In this document: piece by piece, positions 28,091 through 37,590 of the stretch
How positions within the stretch are numbered: position 1 is the stretch's first letter
How the letters are laid out: each line of letters starts with the position of its first letter
Assembly: GCA_003524305.1 (NCBI GenBank)
Contig: DQHW01000007.1
Span: forward strand, 93,709-157,708
DNA from: Anaerolineaceae bacterium
GTDB taxonomy: Bacteria > Chloroflexota > Anaerolineae > Anaerolineales > Anaerolineaceae
Direction of reading: 5' to 3'
DNA length: 64,000 bases
The notes under the pieces: generated by a model
Told to the model about the DNA's origin: nothing
Seen by the model: the letters and a program-made list of their open reading frames with translations, nothing else
Database searches by the model: none
Program-made: the position numbers and the translations under genes

Positions 28091-31000
28091 TTATTTACTG
28101 CCTGAGTTGTTACTTGTGTTCACCTTATAAATTGTAGTGGTGTTCACAGTGTTATCTCCGTACACAATGTTTAATGAGCCTTCCATAATTAGATTCTGGA
28201 ATTTAGCTAAACCCTCTGGTTCATAATTTGCTCTTTCAAGGTCACCGACAATAATGTACTCCACATCGTATTTGGATATAAATTTCCTGGCAGACTCAAG
28301 ATCAATCGTATTGTAAAAATTTGCAACTTCATCAATTCGTTTCGCGATCCATGCGCCGTCTAAAAGGGAATTGTGCTGACGGGTATGCCAATTCCAGCCA
28401 ATAACGGAGGGTAAACCGGTTTGCACAGAAAAACGGGATCCCCATTTGTATTCAACGGTATTGCCTTCAACAATTACTGGCGAACCTGAAACGGTATCTT
28501 GCATAAATTGGATGGCCCCATAATCGCGGCTAATGTTTAGTAATTTGCCACCATCATTATAAATTGCTGGCGCTGAACCATCTGACTCACCCAGCATGAA
28601 GGCCATCCCATCCAGAGTTTTGGGAGGGTTTTTAATATCAGGCCATCTATCGGCGATTCTTTTGGCTGTTGCCAGGTAAGGGTAGCTCAATGATCCAATC
28701 ACAAGAAGCGCAAGAATGATTACCCATGGGATGGATATCCATTGGGGCCACTTCTTAATCCCCGAAAACAAGAGGGTCAAAGCAAGTGCGCTTGATATAC
28801 CAAAATAGAACCATGCTTCAATATACATCCTGAAGACCATGTTTGATCTCCCTACGTCGCCTTTAAGTACAACAAATTCCACCAATAAAGTTAGCAAGAA
28901 ACCGATGCCGTATAAAATCCAGGTGAACATCTGCAGGTTTGACTGACCGCGTCTGAACAAAACCTGATATCCCAAACCGATAAGAATAAACAACCCCAAT
29001 CTCAATACTTGGTAGTTGGATTTCCAAATCAAGGAAGAGACAAGATATATCAACACCAACGAAATTAATACAACTACTTTAGTCAGGGTTTTATTTTCTG
29101 GCCAGTTGCGATAGGCCTGTTTTAGGTCGCCAATACTTTCTTTTACCAAAAGACTGATCACTATGTATAAAGAAAGACCAAACACAATCAGGTAATCGGT
29201 GAGAGGTGTTTTTGCTCCCGTCCATAATTCCACTGCCATGTATTCAGTCTTGAACCAGTGGTTAAAGGGGGCATAAAATGCGATGGCAAGTCCAACAAAG
29301 GCGATCACAAACCCGGCAATGACCTGGATGGTTGTTTTTACCGGTCCGGGTTTTGTTTGCCAGATGCTCCAACCAAGTGTTATTATGGCCAATCCGAGGA
29401 AAGGATAGAAATCCCAGGTGTGTGAAGCGGAAAAACTGCCAAACACGATAGCCGCAATGAAAAGGCTGAGAATCCTTTCGGGCCATCTCATCCTGTTTAT
29501 AGGATAGATCAACAGAGAGAGCATCCATCCAAACGCAAGGGCGTAATAAAGCATGGTGAGCATATGCGGATGCATATCACCGTATAAGAATGTGAAATAC
29601 GGAAACTCAGCGATGGGAGTATCCTCTTTGCCGTTTAAAATTGGGCGCGAAGCTTCAAAATACCACTGTGAGTTATTGCCCGGCATTTCGGTTTTACCGG
29701 TAATGACATCCCAGGCTGCGGCGAGCTTGCCTCCTGATGGATTTTCAGGGTGCATCTCTGCCCAATTTTCCGACACCATCTCAGGAAGGCTCTTAACAAA
29801 GATTTTATTTTCGTACAAGTTACCAAACAGCATCACGGCGAGCAGTGCAAATAACCCGGCAAAATAAGCCCATCCTCGCGTGGATTTTTGGAAGTGCGTG
29901 CCAGCATTCCAATCGGTAAATGGAGCATTACCAAATAGGCCGTTTGCGCGGCCCAACCCGGTGACCAGGTTGTAGCCTACACAGAAAACACCGATCCCTG
30001 CCATGGCATACCAACTGGGTAAGATCAGGTTGTAAGCAATCGACGGCATTATACCAATCAGCTTGGTGGGGATGGTCGCCATTACGTAGCCATAGTAATA
30101 ATAATTAAGGTAATGGCCAGAGAACCATGGATTCTCAGGAGGGAAGTAAACAGTTTTTAATACTGCATTAAAGAAAGCAAAATCCATGGGTTTTTCGCCG
30201 CCCATCCAGGGCTGCCATAGGTCTGGATTGTTGATCCTGATGACAAGCATGAACACGAAAACCACGGCAAAGATGATCTCGACGCTTAGTAGATATTTCC
30301 AGCTTAATTTGAAATATTGAATGAGGACGACCTTTTTGCGTATTCCAAAATAAACACTTAGCGCAATTAATAATCCAACAGCAAGCAGGATAGACCAGCG
30401 AGTAAATGCCAGGATGTTTAAGCTGCTTAATATCCATGAGATCCAGGCAGTCAACAGCAAGGCAGCCATTCTTGCCAGCGGATATCCGCGGTCTGGTAAA
30501 CCAGCAAAAACGGTAAACACCAACGGGAAAACTAATAAGCCCAGTATTAGTAAAACAAGATACCAAACGATGGTCCCAAATACCTGGCTGGTATTTACAG
30601 CAGATAATCGGTCGAACATGGCTGACCATGTACCGCCAATTTTTTGTGCAGCCAGTTTTATCTGCGGAAGCTCCATTGCGGTCGGAGCTTTAGTGTAAGA
30701 CATTGGGGATTGGAAGAGAACATTATCAAGGTCAATACTGTTAAAAATTTCTTCAACGTGTTCGATTGAAAAATCTGCGCTTTTCTTGAATATTAACACT
30801 TTGGGGTGGTCGTAGACTGTAAAAGATTCATCGGCTGATTGATCGTTAAGTTGGAAAGGACCAATTGATGGATTGCTAACGAACACGGCTACCAATTCAA
30901 ACCCGAGCGGGCTGATAAAACCGGTGTTCAGGCCGTAAGCTTTGTTTTCAAGGTCGTCACCAATGCAGTTGGCACAGTCAAATAATTCCTGGTAATACCT

Positions 31001-32755
31001 GGTGGTCATTGGGTAGCGATTTGGCAGGCGAGGCATTGAATCATAACTGCGGTTGGATGGTATGACTAGAAAATGGCTTTTGTCGAGGATATCGATCATC
31101 TTCTTGCGTTTTTCGGGTGTATCCGGTTCGTAGGTCTGTAAATTTAGAGGTTGATAGATGCCTCCCAGAGGATCAAGGTATTTCACTGCCAATGGCAGGG
31201 CGTCATCCCATGAAGTTTCAAGTGCGTAGGGTTCTGCCAACAATCGAATCGGTCCCCCGGCAGTAATTTCATACCTTAACTGATAAACACTGCCGCGGCT
31301 TACATCCATTTTAGGAAGTGTAAATGTTGGGGCTAAACTCAATCCAGGTTGGTCGAAAGTTATCGTTTGGCTGGCACTGCTCAATGGATTGTTTTCGTCT
31401 CCATCTTTAAGCAAACTTATTTTGAGAGTGGTTTGGGTAATATTAAAAGATTGTTCGAAATGGTTAATTTTCAAATGGTTTAATGGAACATCGGCCAGGG
31501 GAACAATTTTTAGTTTCCCCTCGGTCGGAGTGGTCGTGTCGAGATCGACGGTTTCCCAAACCAGGGGGATTTTCGTGTTCTCGTCATCGTCTTTTTGCAG
31601 CGAGACATCAGATAATGTATAGGAACTGCTATTGGTCACTTTGTAACTGAAGTAATAAGTTGCATCTTTGATTAGTGTGATTTCGCCAAATCGAATATCA
31701 AGAGAGGTGGAAGTGTCATCATCGGCAACAGGTAGGCGACCTTCAACGACAATTTCATCACCATTTTCCTGTTTGGCGATCCTAAAATAGATATTGACTC
31801 CAACTTGTTGAATATCTTGTGCCGTCACCGAATTGACAGAACCGTCTGCGGCGACATGAACATCTATTTCAGGGGTATCTCCCGGTTCAAGAGTCCAACG
31901 ATTGATCATCGTGATCGGATAGTTGTCCTGTCCATTTTCGGTATCCACTTTCAAATTAAGCGGACCCTGGATATTGTCAATGATCCAATTTGATGCGGCA
32001 ATACGCGTCAATGTACGCGTGTATATTTTTGCGAATCCGAAAGCATAACCATAGGTATAAAGCAGCACAATGCCGAGAATTGCAAAGACTGAAAGACCCT
32101 TCCAAATCGGTTGCAACCCAGACAAAGGATGCCGAATCTGGAATTTGAATTGTGAGAAAGCCTGCCTGCTTTCTCTGGTCTTCTCCCATAACTGCATAAG
32201 AGCCCATGCAGCAAACATAATAATGAAGGGGTAAATGATCAAGAAATAGCGCATATAGCGCCAAAATTGCAGATTCTGCCAGACGAAATAAACCAACACC
32301 CATGCGAATGGCAAAACATGAATTCGCCACTCGCCTTTCCACATCCGAAAAGCCGACCAAGCCCAGCCTGCCCAGCCGGCAATCCCCAACGGAATACCCA
32401 TACCCCAGACCACCATGTTTACCCAGGCGTATGATAATGGTCTGTTTGTCCAATGATGGTTGGGCGGCCATTCCGAGAATCCGGCGACCTGGTTGGTCAC
32501 TTCCTTAATAGTGTCAATCCATCTTTGATTGAATCCCAGGCCAAAGAATCCCGGCCCCATAAACGCGTAGGGTTGGAAGATTCTGAAACCAACTGCCATG
32601 GTCAAGGCGGCCAGGATCAAACCTGTCAATAAAATAAGCAACTGGTTTCCAAAACCGCTTTGTTTTCGTGTGCCCATAAAGTGGATGAAGGCGGCTAGAA
32701 TTATCACGGCAAAAACAGGGAGTGCGTTAATTTTACAGGCACCGGCCATCCCCAC
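28091..32755 (-). CDS. Giant GT-C / DUF2298 (YYY-motif) membrane protein, main part after an in-frame stop
   Basis: A 1554-residue open frame in the same reading frame as the 300-codon piece upstream, separated from it only by a TAA at 32789-32791. The first part finishes the ArnT-like helices that began upstream (VVGMAGACKINALPV), then comes a soluble beta-rich stretch (about 260-680), then a second set of helices with GHYLNYYYYGYVMATIP near residue 880, the motif of the Chloroflexi/archaea YYY family. It probably makes outer-surface glycans. The GTG at 32755 could restart translation but has no clear ribosome site. Whether it is functional is uncertain. Confidence 0.8.
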   Translation of the reverse strand: MGMAGACKINALPVFAVIILAAFIHFMGTRKQSGFGNQLLILLTGLILAALTMAVGFRIFQPYAFMGPGFFGLGFNQRWIDTIKEVTNQVAGFSEWPPNHHWTNRPLSYAWVNMVVWGMGIPLGIAGWAGWAWSAFRMWKGEWRIHVLPFAWVLVYFVWQNLQFWRYMRYFLIIYPFIIMFAAWALMQLWEKTRESRQAFSQFKFQIRHPLSGLQPIWKGLSVFAILGIVLLYTYGYAFGFAKIYTRTLTRIAASNWIIDNIQGPLNLKVDTENGQDNYPITMINRWTLEPGDTPEIDVHVAADGSVNSVTAQDIQQVGVNIYFRIAKQENGDEIVVEGRLPVADDDTSTSLDIRFGEITLIKDATYYFSYKVTNSSSYTLSDVSLQKDDDENTKIPLVWETVDLDTTTPTEGKLKIVPLADVPLNHLKINHFEQSFNITQTTLKISLLKDGDENNPLSSASQTITFDQPGLSLAPTFTLPKMDVSRGSVYQLRYEITAGGPIRLLAEPYALETSWDDALPLAVKYLDPLGGIYQPLNLQTYEPDTPEKRKKMIDILDKSHFLVIPSNRSYDSMPRLPNRYPMTTRYYQELFDCANCIGDDLENKAYGLNTGFISPLGFELVAVFVSNPSIGPFQLNDQSADESFTVYDHPKVLIFKKSADFSIEHVEEIFNSIDLDNVLFQSPMSYTKAPTAMELPQIKLAAQKIGGTWSAMFDRLSAVNTSQVFGTIVWYLVLLILGLLVFPLVFTVFAGLPDRGYPLARMAALLLTAWISWILSSLNILAFTRWSILLAVGLLIALSVYFGIRKKVVLIQYFKLSWKYLLSVEIIFAVVFVFMLVIRINNPDLWQPWMGGEKPMDFAFFNAVLKTVYFPPENPWFSGHYLNYYYYGYVMATIPTKLIGIMPSIAYNLILPSWYAMAGIGVFCVGYNLVTGLGRANGLFGNAPFTDWNAGTHFQKSTRGWAYFAGLFALLAVMLFGNLYENKIFVKSLPEMVSENWAEMHPENPSGGKLAAAWDVITGKTEMPGNNSQWYFEASRPILNGKEDTPIAEFPYFTFLYGDMHPHMLTMLYYALAFGWMLSLLIYPINRMRWPERILSLFIAAIVFGSFSASHTWDFYPFLGLAIITLGWSIWQTKPGPVKTTIQVIAGFVIAFVGLAIAFYAPFNHWFKTEYMAVELWTGAKTPLTDYLIVFGLSLYIVISLLVKESIGDLKQAYRNWPENKTLTKVVVLISLVLIYLVSSLIWKSNYQVLRLGLFILIGLGYQVLFRRGQSNLQMFTWILYGIGFLLTLLVEFVVLKGDVGRSNMVFRMYIEAWFYFGISSALALTLLFSGIKKWPQWISIPWVIILALLVIGSLSYPYLATAKRIADRWPDIKNPPKTLDGMAFMLGESDGSAPAIYNDGGKLLNISRDYGAIQFMQDTVSGSPVIVEGNTVEYKWGSRFSVQTGLPSVIGWNWHTRQHNSLLDGAWIAKRIDEVANFYNTIDLESARKFISKYDVEYIIVGDLERANYEPEGLAKFQNLIMEGSLNIVYGDNTVNTTTIYKVNTSNNSGSK

Positions 32756-32788
32756 GACTAACCCAAAAAGACCAAAATAAACAAGTTT

Positions 32789-33685
32789 TTACCAATCCAA
32801 CCTGAATTTTGGGTTTGTAATTTGAAGTGCATTAAGCGCCAGGTAGACAGCCAAAATGACAAAGACTGTACAGAATGAATCCACTGTGAAAAAGTGAGAC
32901 ATTTGAATCAGAAAAACAGCCGCCGCATATAAACCAGCCGCGAGTACACCAGTTTTTTTTCCGAAAAGTTTTTTTGCCAACAGGTAGATCATCCACAATG
33001 CGAGCATGTCAAAGACGCCTGAAATTACCCTGCCGACCAGTACAATTTGATCATAAGAGGTTTTGTGAATGATTTCTGCCACTATACGTGTTGTGAATAG
33101 CGGCAGCATGCCGTAGGTGTAAGAACCGTGATTTACGGGGTTCATTGTGCTGTTGGCTGTGTCGAAGTATTCTTTTAAACTTGATACAGTTTGGATATTC
33201 GTTGCAACATCGGTAATATAACGTTCATCAGGATGCTGATGCTTATTCAGGTCCCAGTTAATTCCGTTAAACCTGAAGAAGGCTCCTATCAGTATGATGA
33301 AAAAGAGCAGAAGATTCAGGTTGGAATTGACCTTGTCTTTTTCTTTAACTTGAGATTCTTTTTGATCGGTGGCAAGAACGGATTCTTCAAGCACTTCATT
33401 TGAAATGGTAAAGTGGGCGGTTGATAATTGGGGTTCAGGTTCTACTGGTGAAGGTGAAATTTCAATTGTCTGAATTGGTTCTTCAGATTCAATTTTGCAA
33501 TGGGTTTTAATCCGTTCAAGTGTGGCAGAGTCTACGCCCCAAACCTGGTTCAATTGATCAATTTTTTCGTAAGGCCGAAAAGCAATAATACGTTTTGCCA
33601 GGCGGAGGCTGATTTTTAACGAAGTGGCTAAAAGTTTTTCATCCGCGGTGTTAATATCAATCAGTGGGTGCTGTGTTGTTTTCAT
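32789..33685 (-). pseudogene. N-terminal part of the giant GT-C gene, ended by a premature TAA
   Basis: 298 codons from the ATG at 33685 (GGAGGA six bases upstream; an ATG at 33691 is too close to it). Residues about 6-60 resemble a ComEA-type helix-hairpin-helix domain (DINTADEKLLATSL, VWGVDSATLERIK). After an acidic linker come the first membrane helices of an ArnT-like enzyme, with HPDERYITDV as the expected catalytic loop. The frame stops at TGG-TAA and then continues open for 1565 more codons, so this is a nonsense-interrupted gene, or a sequencing error, and not a natural short protein. Confidence 0.75.
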
Positions 33686-33691
33686 AACCAT

Positions 33692-34130
33692 TCCTCCGCT
33701 ATTACTTTACGTTTAAATTCTCGAAAGTGATCCCGCAAGTGTTTTCTTTCGCGCGTAAACTAAATCTTAATAATTAATTATATATGTTTCCATGCTATTT
33801 TGTTTTATTGGAGATTACTTTTTTAGGGCTGCCGTTTTCAAATTTTACAGCATACTAATTTACTGACGGCTAATCCCACCATATAGTATCCAAGCTTCGA
33901 GATCTAATTTATTTTTAAAAACTTATTTATTAGGTACTCAAAATTGGATAGAAAGACGAAGGCCTTGCAGTTTCAGGTCTTTGAATCGCTGACTTCTGAA
34001 ACCCGAAAACACCTGACTTCAATGCTTAAAGAAAAATTATCCAGGCTGCCATTAGCAAAGCAATAAACGCCTGCTCAGAATACTTCGTTTAAAGAATGAT
34101 TGCGTATTTTTATATTTTCTCACCCAAATT
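33692..34130. other. Intergenic region with a possible 40-codon fragment
   Basis: 439 AT-rich bases. A plus-strand frame at 33944-34066 (TTG start, TAA stop) encodes LTSETRKHLTSMLKEKLSRL and neighbouring residues, which looks protein-like but too short to name; it may be the tail of a lost gene. No hairpin, tRNA or promoter stands out. Confidence 0.3.
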
Positions 34131-35405
34131 TTATTGACCAGTTGGTTTGTTCGGGGAATCCAGTTCGTGAGGTTTATTACTCTCATTTGGGGTTGAGCGC
34201 AGTTTTTTATTATTTATTAGAAGAAAACCGAATGTGGCTATCAATCCGACCAAGCCGCTGATATACCAGAGCATGTTTGGATTTTTACTGTCGAGGAGCA
34301 GCCCGGCAAAATATGGACCAATTGTAAAGGCAATACTCCAGGTCAATCCTGAAACCGCCATATAGCGTCCTCGCATGTCTTCTGGTGCAAAACCCGCGAC
34401 AATGGATTGTTGGAATGGAGCTACGACCATCTCACCGATCGTAATAACAACCATAGCTGTGATAAAAAGGGTGAACCCTGTGACGAACCCATACATGGCA
34501 AAACCGACTGCATATAATAGGGATCCGATTGCCATCATGAGCATGGGCTTATATTTTTCAAGTTTACGTGTGACCCAGAATTGCAGTACTACAACAATAA
34601 TTGCATTGATACTCAGGAGTGTTCCATATGATATTTCTTTCACCCCTCGATAATCGCGCAGGAATACGCCAAGGGTTGTGTTCATGTTTGTGTAGACAAG
34701 AGTCATTAATACTGTTATCGCGATGAATAATAAAAAAGGTCCATCTTTAAATACATGAGAATAACCGGCAAAAGTCTGTTTTAAGGTTTCGGGTTTCGCA
34801 TCAGGTTGACCTTGAGGTTTGGTTTCAGGTAAGGCGAACACCACAATAATTGCCGCAATTACACTAATCACTGAATCGACGACAAATAATGTGAGGTATG
34901 AGTTTGCAACGAGAAAACCTGCAACTGGCGGTGCAATGATAGCCGAAACGTTGAATACTACCCGAAAAATTCCATACCCTTCGGCACGTTTTTCGGGTGG
35001 GAGCAGATCGGCAATCACAGCTTCGTGAGCTGGACCACCAATACTACTCAAGGTACCAACAATTACAGAAACGGCAATGAATATAGCCAAGGTCGGGGCA
35101 AACCCCATTCCCAATGCACTTAACGCAGAAAGGAGCAGACTGGCAATAATTACCCCTTTACGGCCGAGGCGATCTGCAAGTGCGCCGCCGAGTGCATTGC
35201 CGACCATGCCTGAAACTGAGAACACAGCAAAGAGGATGCCCACGGTTGACATGCCAATTTCAAATTTCTTCGTGAGATACAATGCAAAAAATGGGTAGAG
35301 CATGAATCCACCCAGGTGATCAATAAACACAATGAGGTTATAGGTCCAGAAGGCCCGCGGATAATCGTTAAATATTTTTTTAAGTTTTGCTACTTGATCA
35401 CCCAT
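34131..35405 (-). CDS. MFS transporter
   Basis: A 424-residue major-facilitator protein with 12 helices. The loop after helix 2 reads GGALADRLGRKGVI, the classic MFS signature. The most similar systems in layout are multidrug or small-molecule exporters, but the substrate is not visible. The start at 35405 is preferred to the TTG at 35417, because TTGGAG lies 6 bases before it. It is alone between a hydrolase gene and the giant glycosyltransferase. Confidence 0.88.
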   Translation of the reverse strand: MGDQVAKLKKIFNDYPRAFWTYNLIVFIDHLGGFMLYPFFALYLTKKFEIGMSTVGILFAVFSVSGMVGNALGGALADRLGRKGVIIASLLLSALSALGMGFAPTLAIFIAVSVIVGTLSSIGGPAHEAVIADLLPPEKRAEGYGIFRVVFNVSAIIAPPVAGFLVANSYLTLFVVDSVISVIAAIIVVFALPETKPQGQPDAKPETLKQTFAGYSHVFKDGPFLLFIAITVLMTLVYTNMNTTLGVFLRDYRGVKEISYGTLLSINAIIVVVLQFWVTRKLEKYKPMLMMAIGSLLYAVGFAMYGFVTGFTLFITAMVVITIGEMVVAPFQQSIVAGFAPEDMRGRYMAVSGLTWSIAFTIGPYFAGLLLDSKNPNMLWYISGLVGLIATFGFLLINNKKLRSTPNESNKPHELDSPNKPTGQ

Positions 35406-35613
35406 TCGTATCTCCAAAAATTTCCACTGTTTTCCTGCCTAATTATGAGATACTCTGCAACAAAACGCATGGCGTAAAAAATTCATTTTACTTTAATTTG
35501 ACCTAATTGGATTACTCCAATTATTTTGAAACTTAATAAGAAAAATATGCCTTATTATTTTTGAACAATTCACAATAACAGGGAAGAGTTTTTGAGATGA
35601 CCTAGCAAATGTT

Positions 35614-35649
35614 TACAGAGCTCAAAAAGACGTCTTTTTGAGCTCTGTA
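35614..35649. terminator. Perfect 36-bp palindrome after the serine hydrolase gene
   Basis: The two 18-base halves are exact reverse complements (left half TACAGAGCTCAAAAAGAC). It lies 20 bases past the minus-strand stop at 35670, where a terminator would be. The T-run is inside the stem and not after it, so it may work as a terminator or as a processing site. Confidence 0.65.
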
Positions 35650-35669
35650 TATATCACTTGTGATGTAAT

Positions 35670-36836
35670 TTACTTGATTCGATAGACTGTCGAAAGTATT
35701 TGAATCATGGTTTGAACGCTGGACGCAGTAGCGTCAGAGGACCCAAAACTGGATACGTAAACCATATCAGAAGATTGGTCATAAAAGAGTTGTGTTCCCA
35801 GCACACCCATATGCCCGGTCATTCTGGGTAAAAATCCCAGTGTGGGCATGAATTTTTCAAATTGCATTTGCATGAATCCATTCCCGTAGGCAATACCTGG
35901 CATAAATTCATAGTCAAATTTATTTAGGGTATCGAGGGTTTCTGGAGTGATGATCTTCCCCTGGTACAAAGATCTGATATATAATGCCAGATCATCAAGT
36001 GTGGAGATCACTCCGCCGCCAGCCCAATCGATGCTGACACTTTGAAATTCGCTGATTTCATGACCGTTGACCCAGGCTTCTGCGATCGGACGTTTTCCAT
36101 TTTTGGGTTCAGAATAAAACATCAAATAGGTATCATTCATTTCCAAGGGGTCAAAAATTACTTCATGTAGATTTTCGTGAAAAGGCTTCTTAGTAATAGA
36201 TTCAATGATTAACCCAAGTAGGATGTAACCGGTGTCGGAATAATGGTAGCCATTTCCGGGTGCGAAATAGGCATGCTGATAATCTTGTGTAAATTTCACT
36301 AAATCTTGCGGGGTAAAGAACTTATCTGGAGTAAGATAAAGAGACTCCATCAATCCGTTGTCCTCAAGAGCAAAATAGTCTGCCACTCCGCTAGTGTGTG
36401 AAAGTAGTTGTTGAATAGTTACCTGGTCTTCGTAATCAACGCCTTCAAATACGAAGAGGTTTTCAAGTAAGGCTTTATCCAGATATAAACTTATTGGATC
36501 GCTTAATTGGATCTTTCCATCATCAATCAAACTACCAATTAACGTGGCCGTAAATAACTTTCCAACACTGGCAATATGAAAAGGTTGGTCAGTTTTGATC
36601 ATTTCTCCGTTCGATTTTCCTGTCGTATATTTCAACATTAAATCTTTTCTGGGGGCGTCAATGTAGACCAATGCAGAATAAATAGATTTCTTATCATTCA
36701 GGCTATTTTCAACATATCCCTTGATCAAAGAATTGGCTTGATCTCTGGTAACAGGCTTGGAACTTAACCAAAAAAACCCACCGATAACGATCACAAGAAT
36801 TAGAACTGTTATTCCCAAGATTTTTATGACCTTCAT
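35670..36836 (-). CDS. Beta-lactamase-like serine hydrolase, membrane-anchored
   Basis: A 388-residue class C beta-lactamase/DD-peptidase-like protein. An N-terminal helix (ILGITVLILVIVIGGFFWL) anchors it outside the membrane. The SxxK motif is SVGK in HIASVGKLFTATLIG, the second motif YSD in YHYSDTGYILLG, and the third position reads HMG in GHMGVLG. This group includes esterases and D-amino-peptidases; no substrate can be assigned. AAAGGAG precedes the ATG. It is divergent from a PadR regulator that probably controls it. Confidence 0.87.
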   Translation of the reverse strand: MKVIKILGITVLILVIVIGGFFWLSSKPVTRDQANSLIKGYVENSLNDKKSIYSALVYIDAPRKDLMLKYTTGKSNGEMIKTDQPFHIASVGKLFTATLIGSLIDDGKIQLSDPISLYLDKALLENLFVFEGVDYEDQVTIQQLLSHTSGVADYFALEDNGLMESLYLTPDKFFTPQDLVKFTQDYQHAYFAPGNGYHYSDTGYILLGLIIESITKKPFHENLHEVIFDPLEMNDTYLMFYSEPKNGKRPIAEAWVNGHEISEFQSVSIDWAGGGVISTLDDLALYIRSLYQGKIITPETLDTLNKFDYEFMPGIAYGNGFMQMQFEKFMPTLGFLPRMTGHMGVLGTQLFYDQSSDMVYVSSFGSSDATASSVQTMIQILSTVYRIK

Positions 36837-36853
36837 TATTTTTTCTCCTTTTT

Positions 36854-36887
36854 ATATTACTAATAACTATATAACGAATAGTAATAT
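36854..36887. promoter_or_regulatory. Candidate PadR operator between divergent genes
   Basis: ATATTACTA (36854-36862) and TAGTAATAT (36879-36887) are perfect inverted arms 16 bases apart, between the hydrolase and PadR starts. AT-rich dyads of this kind are usual PadR targets. Confidence 0.5.
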
Positions 36888-36960
36888 TAAAAGTTGCAAG
36901 TGTCAATATCAGATATTACGAAAAGAAATATTGCAGCTATAATAATAAGTGGAGAATCAC

Positions 36961-37494
36961 ATGGATATAGTTATCTTGGGTTTATTAATGGTTCAGGATC
37001 TAACGGTTTATCAACTTAACCAGGCTTTTAAATCAGGTATTGCATTAATTTACAGCGCCAGCTACGGCAGTATTCTAAGCGCGATTAAGAAACTGCTTGA
37101 ATTAAAAGAAATCACATTTATTGAATTGGTTGAGAATGGACGTAATAAAAAAATCTACCATATCACTGCTGCAGGCATAGCTCATTTTTTCCAATGGATG
37201 CATGCTGATATTGATGGAAATAAGCTTGAAACCATGGCTTTATGCAAGGTGTTTTTTCTGGGATTAATCGATTCAGATGATGAGAAAAGAAAAATTCTTG
37301 AAAACATCATTTCGGCGATCATTAATATGGAAGAGTCATTAAATCAACTTTCTCAATATTTATCACAGTTGCAATTATCCGATGAAGAAAAAAAACTGCA
37401 CGGCTACCAGTTTAAAACGCTGGATTATGGAATTCGCTCACATGGGGTTGCCAGAGAATGGGCGCAAGAATTATTGGATGAATTATCAGCCTGA
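36961..37494 (+). CDS. PadR family transcriptional regulator
   Basis: A 177-residue PadR protein: an N-terminal winged helix (ILGLLMVQDLTVYQLNQAF, then SYGSILSAIKKLLELKEI and ENGRNKKIYHITAAG) and a C-terminal helical dimerisation part (PadR C-terminal type). A GTG at 36949 is in frame, but GTGGAG six bases before the ATG at 36961 supports the latter. It probably represses itself and the divergent hydrolase. Confidence 0.87.
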   Translation: MDIVILGLLMVQDLTVYQLNQAFKSGIALIYSASYGSILSAIKKLLELKEITFIELVENGRNKKIYHITAAGIAHFFQWMHADIDGNKLETMALCKVFFLGLIDSDDEKRKILENIISAIINMEESLNQLSQYLSQLQLSDEEKKLHGYQFKTLDYGIRSHGVAREWAQELLDELSA

Positions 37495-37590
37495 CTACCA
37501 ATATTTTGTTTTCCAAGTGAGAGTGTCTAAATAAATTTTAGTTAAATTCTTACGCGTAGGTTAGTGCGCCTACCTTGAATAAGTTGTTGA

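Noticed and set aside
28091..33691. TAA read as a sense codon in this organism
   Set aside because: TAA ends many clearly complete genes in the window, for example the GH127 gene and the binding lipoprotein.
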